This document shows positions 5,154 to 5,682 of a stretch of DNA of 5,682 nt, piece by piece. The DNA is from Clostridia bacterium (GTDB lineage: Bacteria; Bacillota; Clostridia; Christensenellales; UBA1242). The notes beneath the pieces are model-generated. The model had not been told where the DNA came from, did no database searches, and saw only the letters and a list, made by a program, of their open reading frames with translations. Each line of letters begins with the position of its first letter. Position 1 is the first letter of the stretch. A program made the translations under genes and the position numbers. The stretch is from contig JAQUUD010000065.1 in assembly GCA_028694075.1 (NCBI GenBank), positions 1-5,682 of the forward strand, read 5' to 3'.

Positions 5154-5399
5154 ATGGTTGATTTTAATAGTAATATAAAACTTGTAAGATATGTTTATAA
5201 TAAGAAGTTTGAAAAATATCACTGGTTAAAAGATGATTTATTGCAAGATGGTGCGATTGGATTATTAAAGGCCATTGAAACTTGCAAGGATGAAAAAACT
5301 TTTATAAAATATGCGATAACTATTATAAAAAGAGAAATGTATTGTACTATTAGAAAAGAAAGAAAGTATATTGATAATTTAAGCATAGAGATTATCTAA
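5154..5399 (+). CDS. Sigma-70 region 2-only protein (truncated or minimal sigma factor)
   Basis: This is an 81-residue protein resembling sigma-70 region 2, the part that contacts the RNA polymerase clamp and melts the -10 element. DDLLQDGAIGLLKAIE (27-42) matches the conserved region 2.2 pattern, preceded by the region 2.1-like NIKLVRYVYNKKF and followed by FIKYAITIIKREMYCTIRKERKY (region 2.3/2.4-like). Region 4, needed for -35 recognition, is absent; the frame stops at 5397-5399. I chose ATG 5154 because GGAG at 5142-5145 lies eight bases upstream and P2 is just before it; the frame is open back to 5007, but that would overlap the terminator and P2. Either it is a single-domain regulator or it is broken: another open frame without a start follows immediately. 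Phages often place sigma-like activators at such module borders. Confidence 0.78.
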   Translation: MVDFNSNIKLVRYVYNKKFEKYHWLKDDLLQDGAIGLLKAIETCKDEKTFIKYAITIIKREMYCTIRKERKYIDNLSIEII

Positions 5400-5680
5400 T
5401 CCGCACAAAATTTGTTGGAAGTCTTACAAACAAAAAACTTATTAAACTGTGGAAAGAAAATATAGATGTAAGCGATTTTAAAGAAAGTGTTATAAATTTT
5501 GATATTCACGAAGATAATTACGATTATTTTTTAGAAGATTTGAAAGTATTGCGTAAATTAGAGGCACAACAAAATATACTTAATTTATATACCGAAAAAC
5601 CTAAAAAGGCTACAACTGCCAGCAATGACAGTAAAAATATAGCAAATGACTTAAAAAAGGAGAAAGAAGAGAATGAATAA
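5378..5680 (+). pseudogene. Start-less open frame: probable 5'-truncated or frameshifted gene
   Basis: This frame (-1 relative to the sigma-like gene) is open for 100 codons after the stop at 5375-5377 and ends with TAA at 5678-5680. It contains no ATG or GTG, and the first TTG is at 5540 without a ribosome site. The product is protein-like: RTKFVGSLTNKKLIKLWKE, then DNYDYFLEDLKVLRKLEAQQ, then a Lys/Glu/Asn-rich tail. It ends in an 8-base overlap with a plausible next start, as intact genes here do. It does not resemble sigma region 4, so a simple frameshift of one sigma gene is not obvious. It is more likely the 3' part of another gene whose start was lost when the promoter-sigma block was joined to it. 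I do not recognise its family. No slippery heptamer is evident in the overlap 5378-5399. Confidence 0.5.
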
Positions 5681-5682
5681 GA
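5673..5682 (+). CDS. Start of next gene (cut by the window edge)
   Basis: ATG 5673 begins a frame reading MNK before the window ends. AAGGAG at 5657-5662 is ten bases upstream, and the ATG sits in the same AATGAATAA overlap found at two other gene junctions here. Too little is visible to name it. Confidence 0.4.

Overview
The window is AT-rich and reads as a densely packed block of about ten genes on the plus strand, with short gaps, several 4-8 bp overlaps and consensus Shine-Dalgarno sites. TGA is used as a stop (3284-3286) and TGG encodes Trp, so the standard bacterial code applies. The gene mix is an SbcC/Rad50-like ATPase, small unknown proteins, an Xre-type repressor-like protein, tiny membrane proteins, a zinc-ribbon protein and a sigma-like protein. 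This suggests a phage, prophage or related mobile element of a low-GC Firmicute; that is inferred from layout and gene type, and no integrase, terminase or structural gene is visible.

Layout. 26-1912 encodes a 628-aa SMC-like ATPase with a zinc hook, probably part of a replication or recombination module. 1928-3286 holds three unrecognised small proteins and a 7-codon mini-ORF with its own strong ribosome site. 3283-3543 is a minimal Xre-family HTH protein that overlaps both neighbours. 3536-4308 encodes small membrane proteins. One of these, a 68-aa two-helix protein, occurs twice within a perfect 258-bp direct repeat, and the second copy is fused in frame behind an extra membrane helix. 4364-4819 is a coiled-coil/zinc-ribbon protein.

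Right end. 4820-5153 has no convincing protein gene but is the most information-dense non-coding stretch. A full-consensus extended -10 promoter (4839-4867) is followed by about 190 nt of structured sequence and a strong intrinsic terminator (5034-5062). A second promoter of the same architecture (5079-5107) lies just beyond and drives an 81-aa protein that matches sigma-70 region 2 only. After its stop comes a start-less open frame (5378-5680), probably a broken gene, which overlaps the first codons of another gene running off the end.

How it may work together (inference): the left part looks like an early replication/recombination and accessory operon. The right part looks like a control point where an independent small RNA is made and terminated, and a sigma-like factor is expressed separately, possibly to switch on genes beyond the window. 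The best candidates for something undescribed are the promoter-RNA-terminator-promoter-sigma cassette and the duplicated, dual-start membrane-protein cassette.
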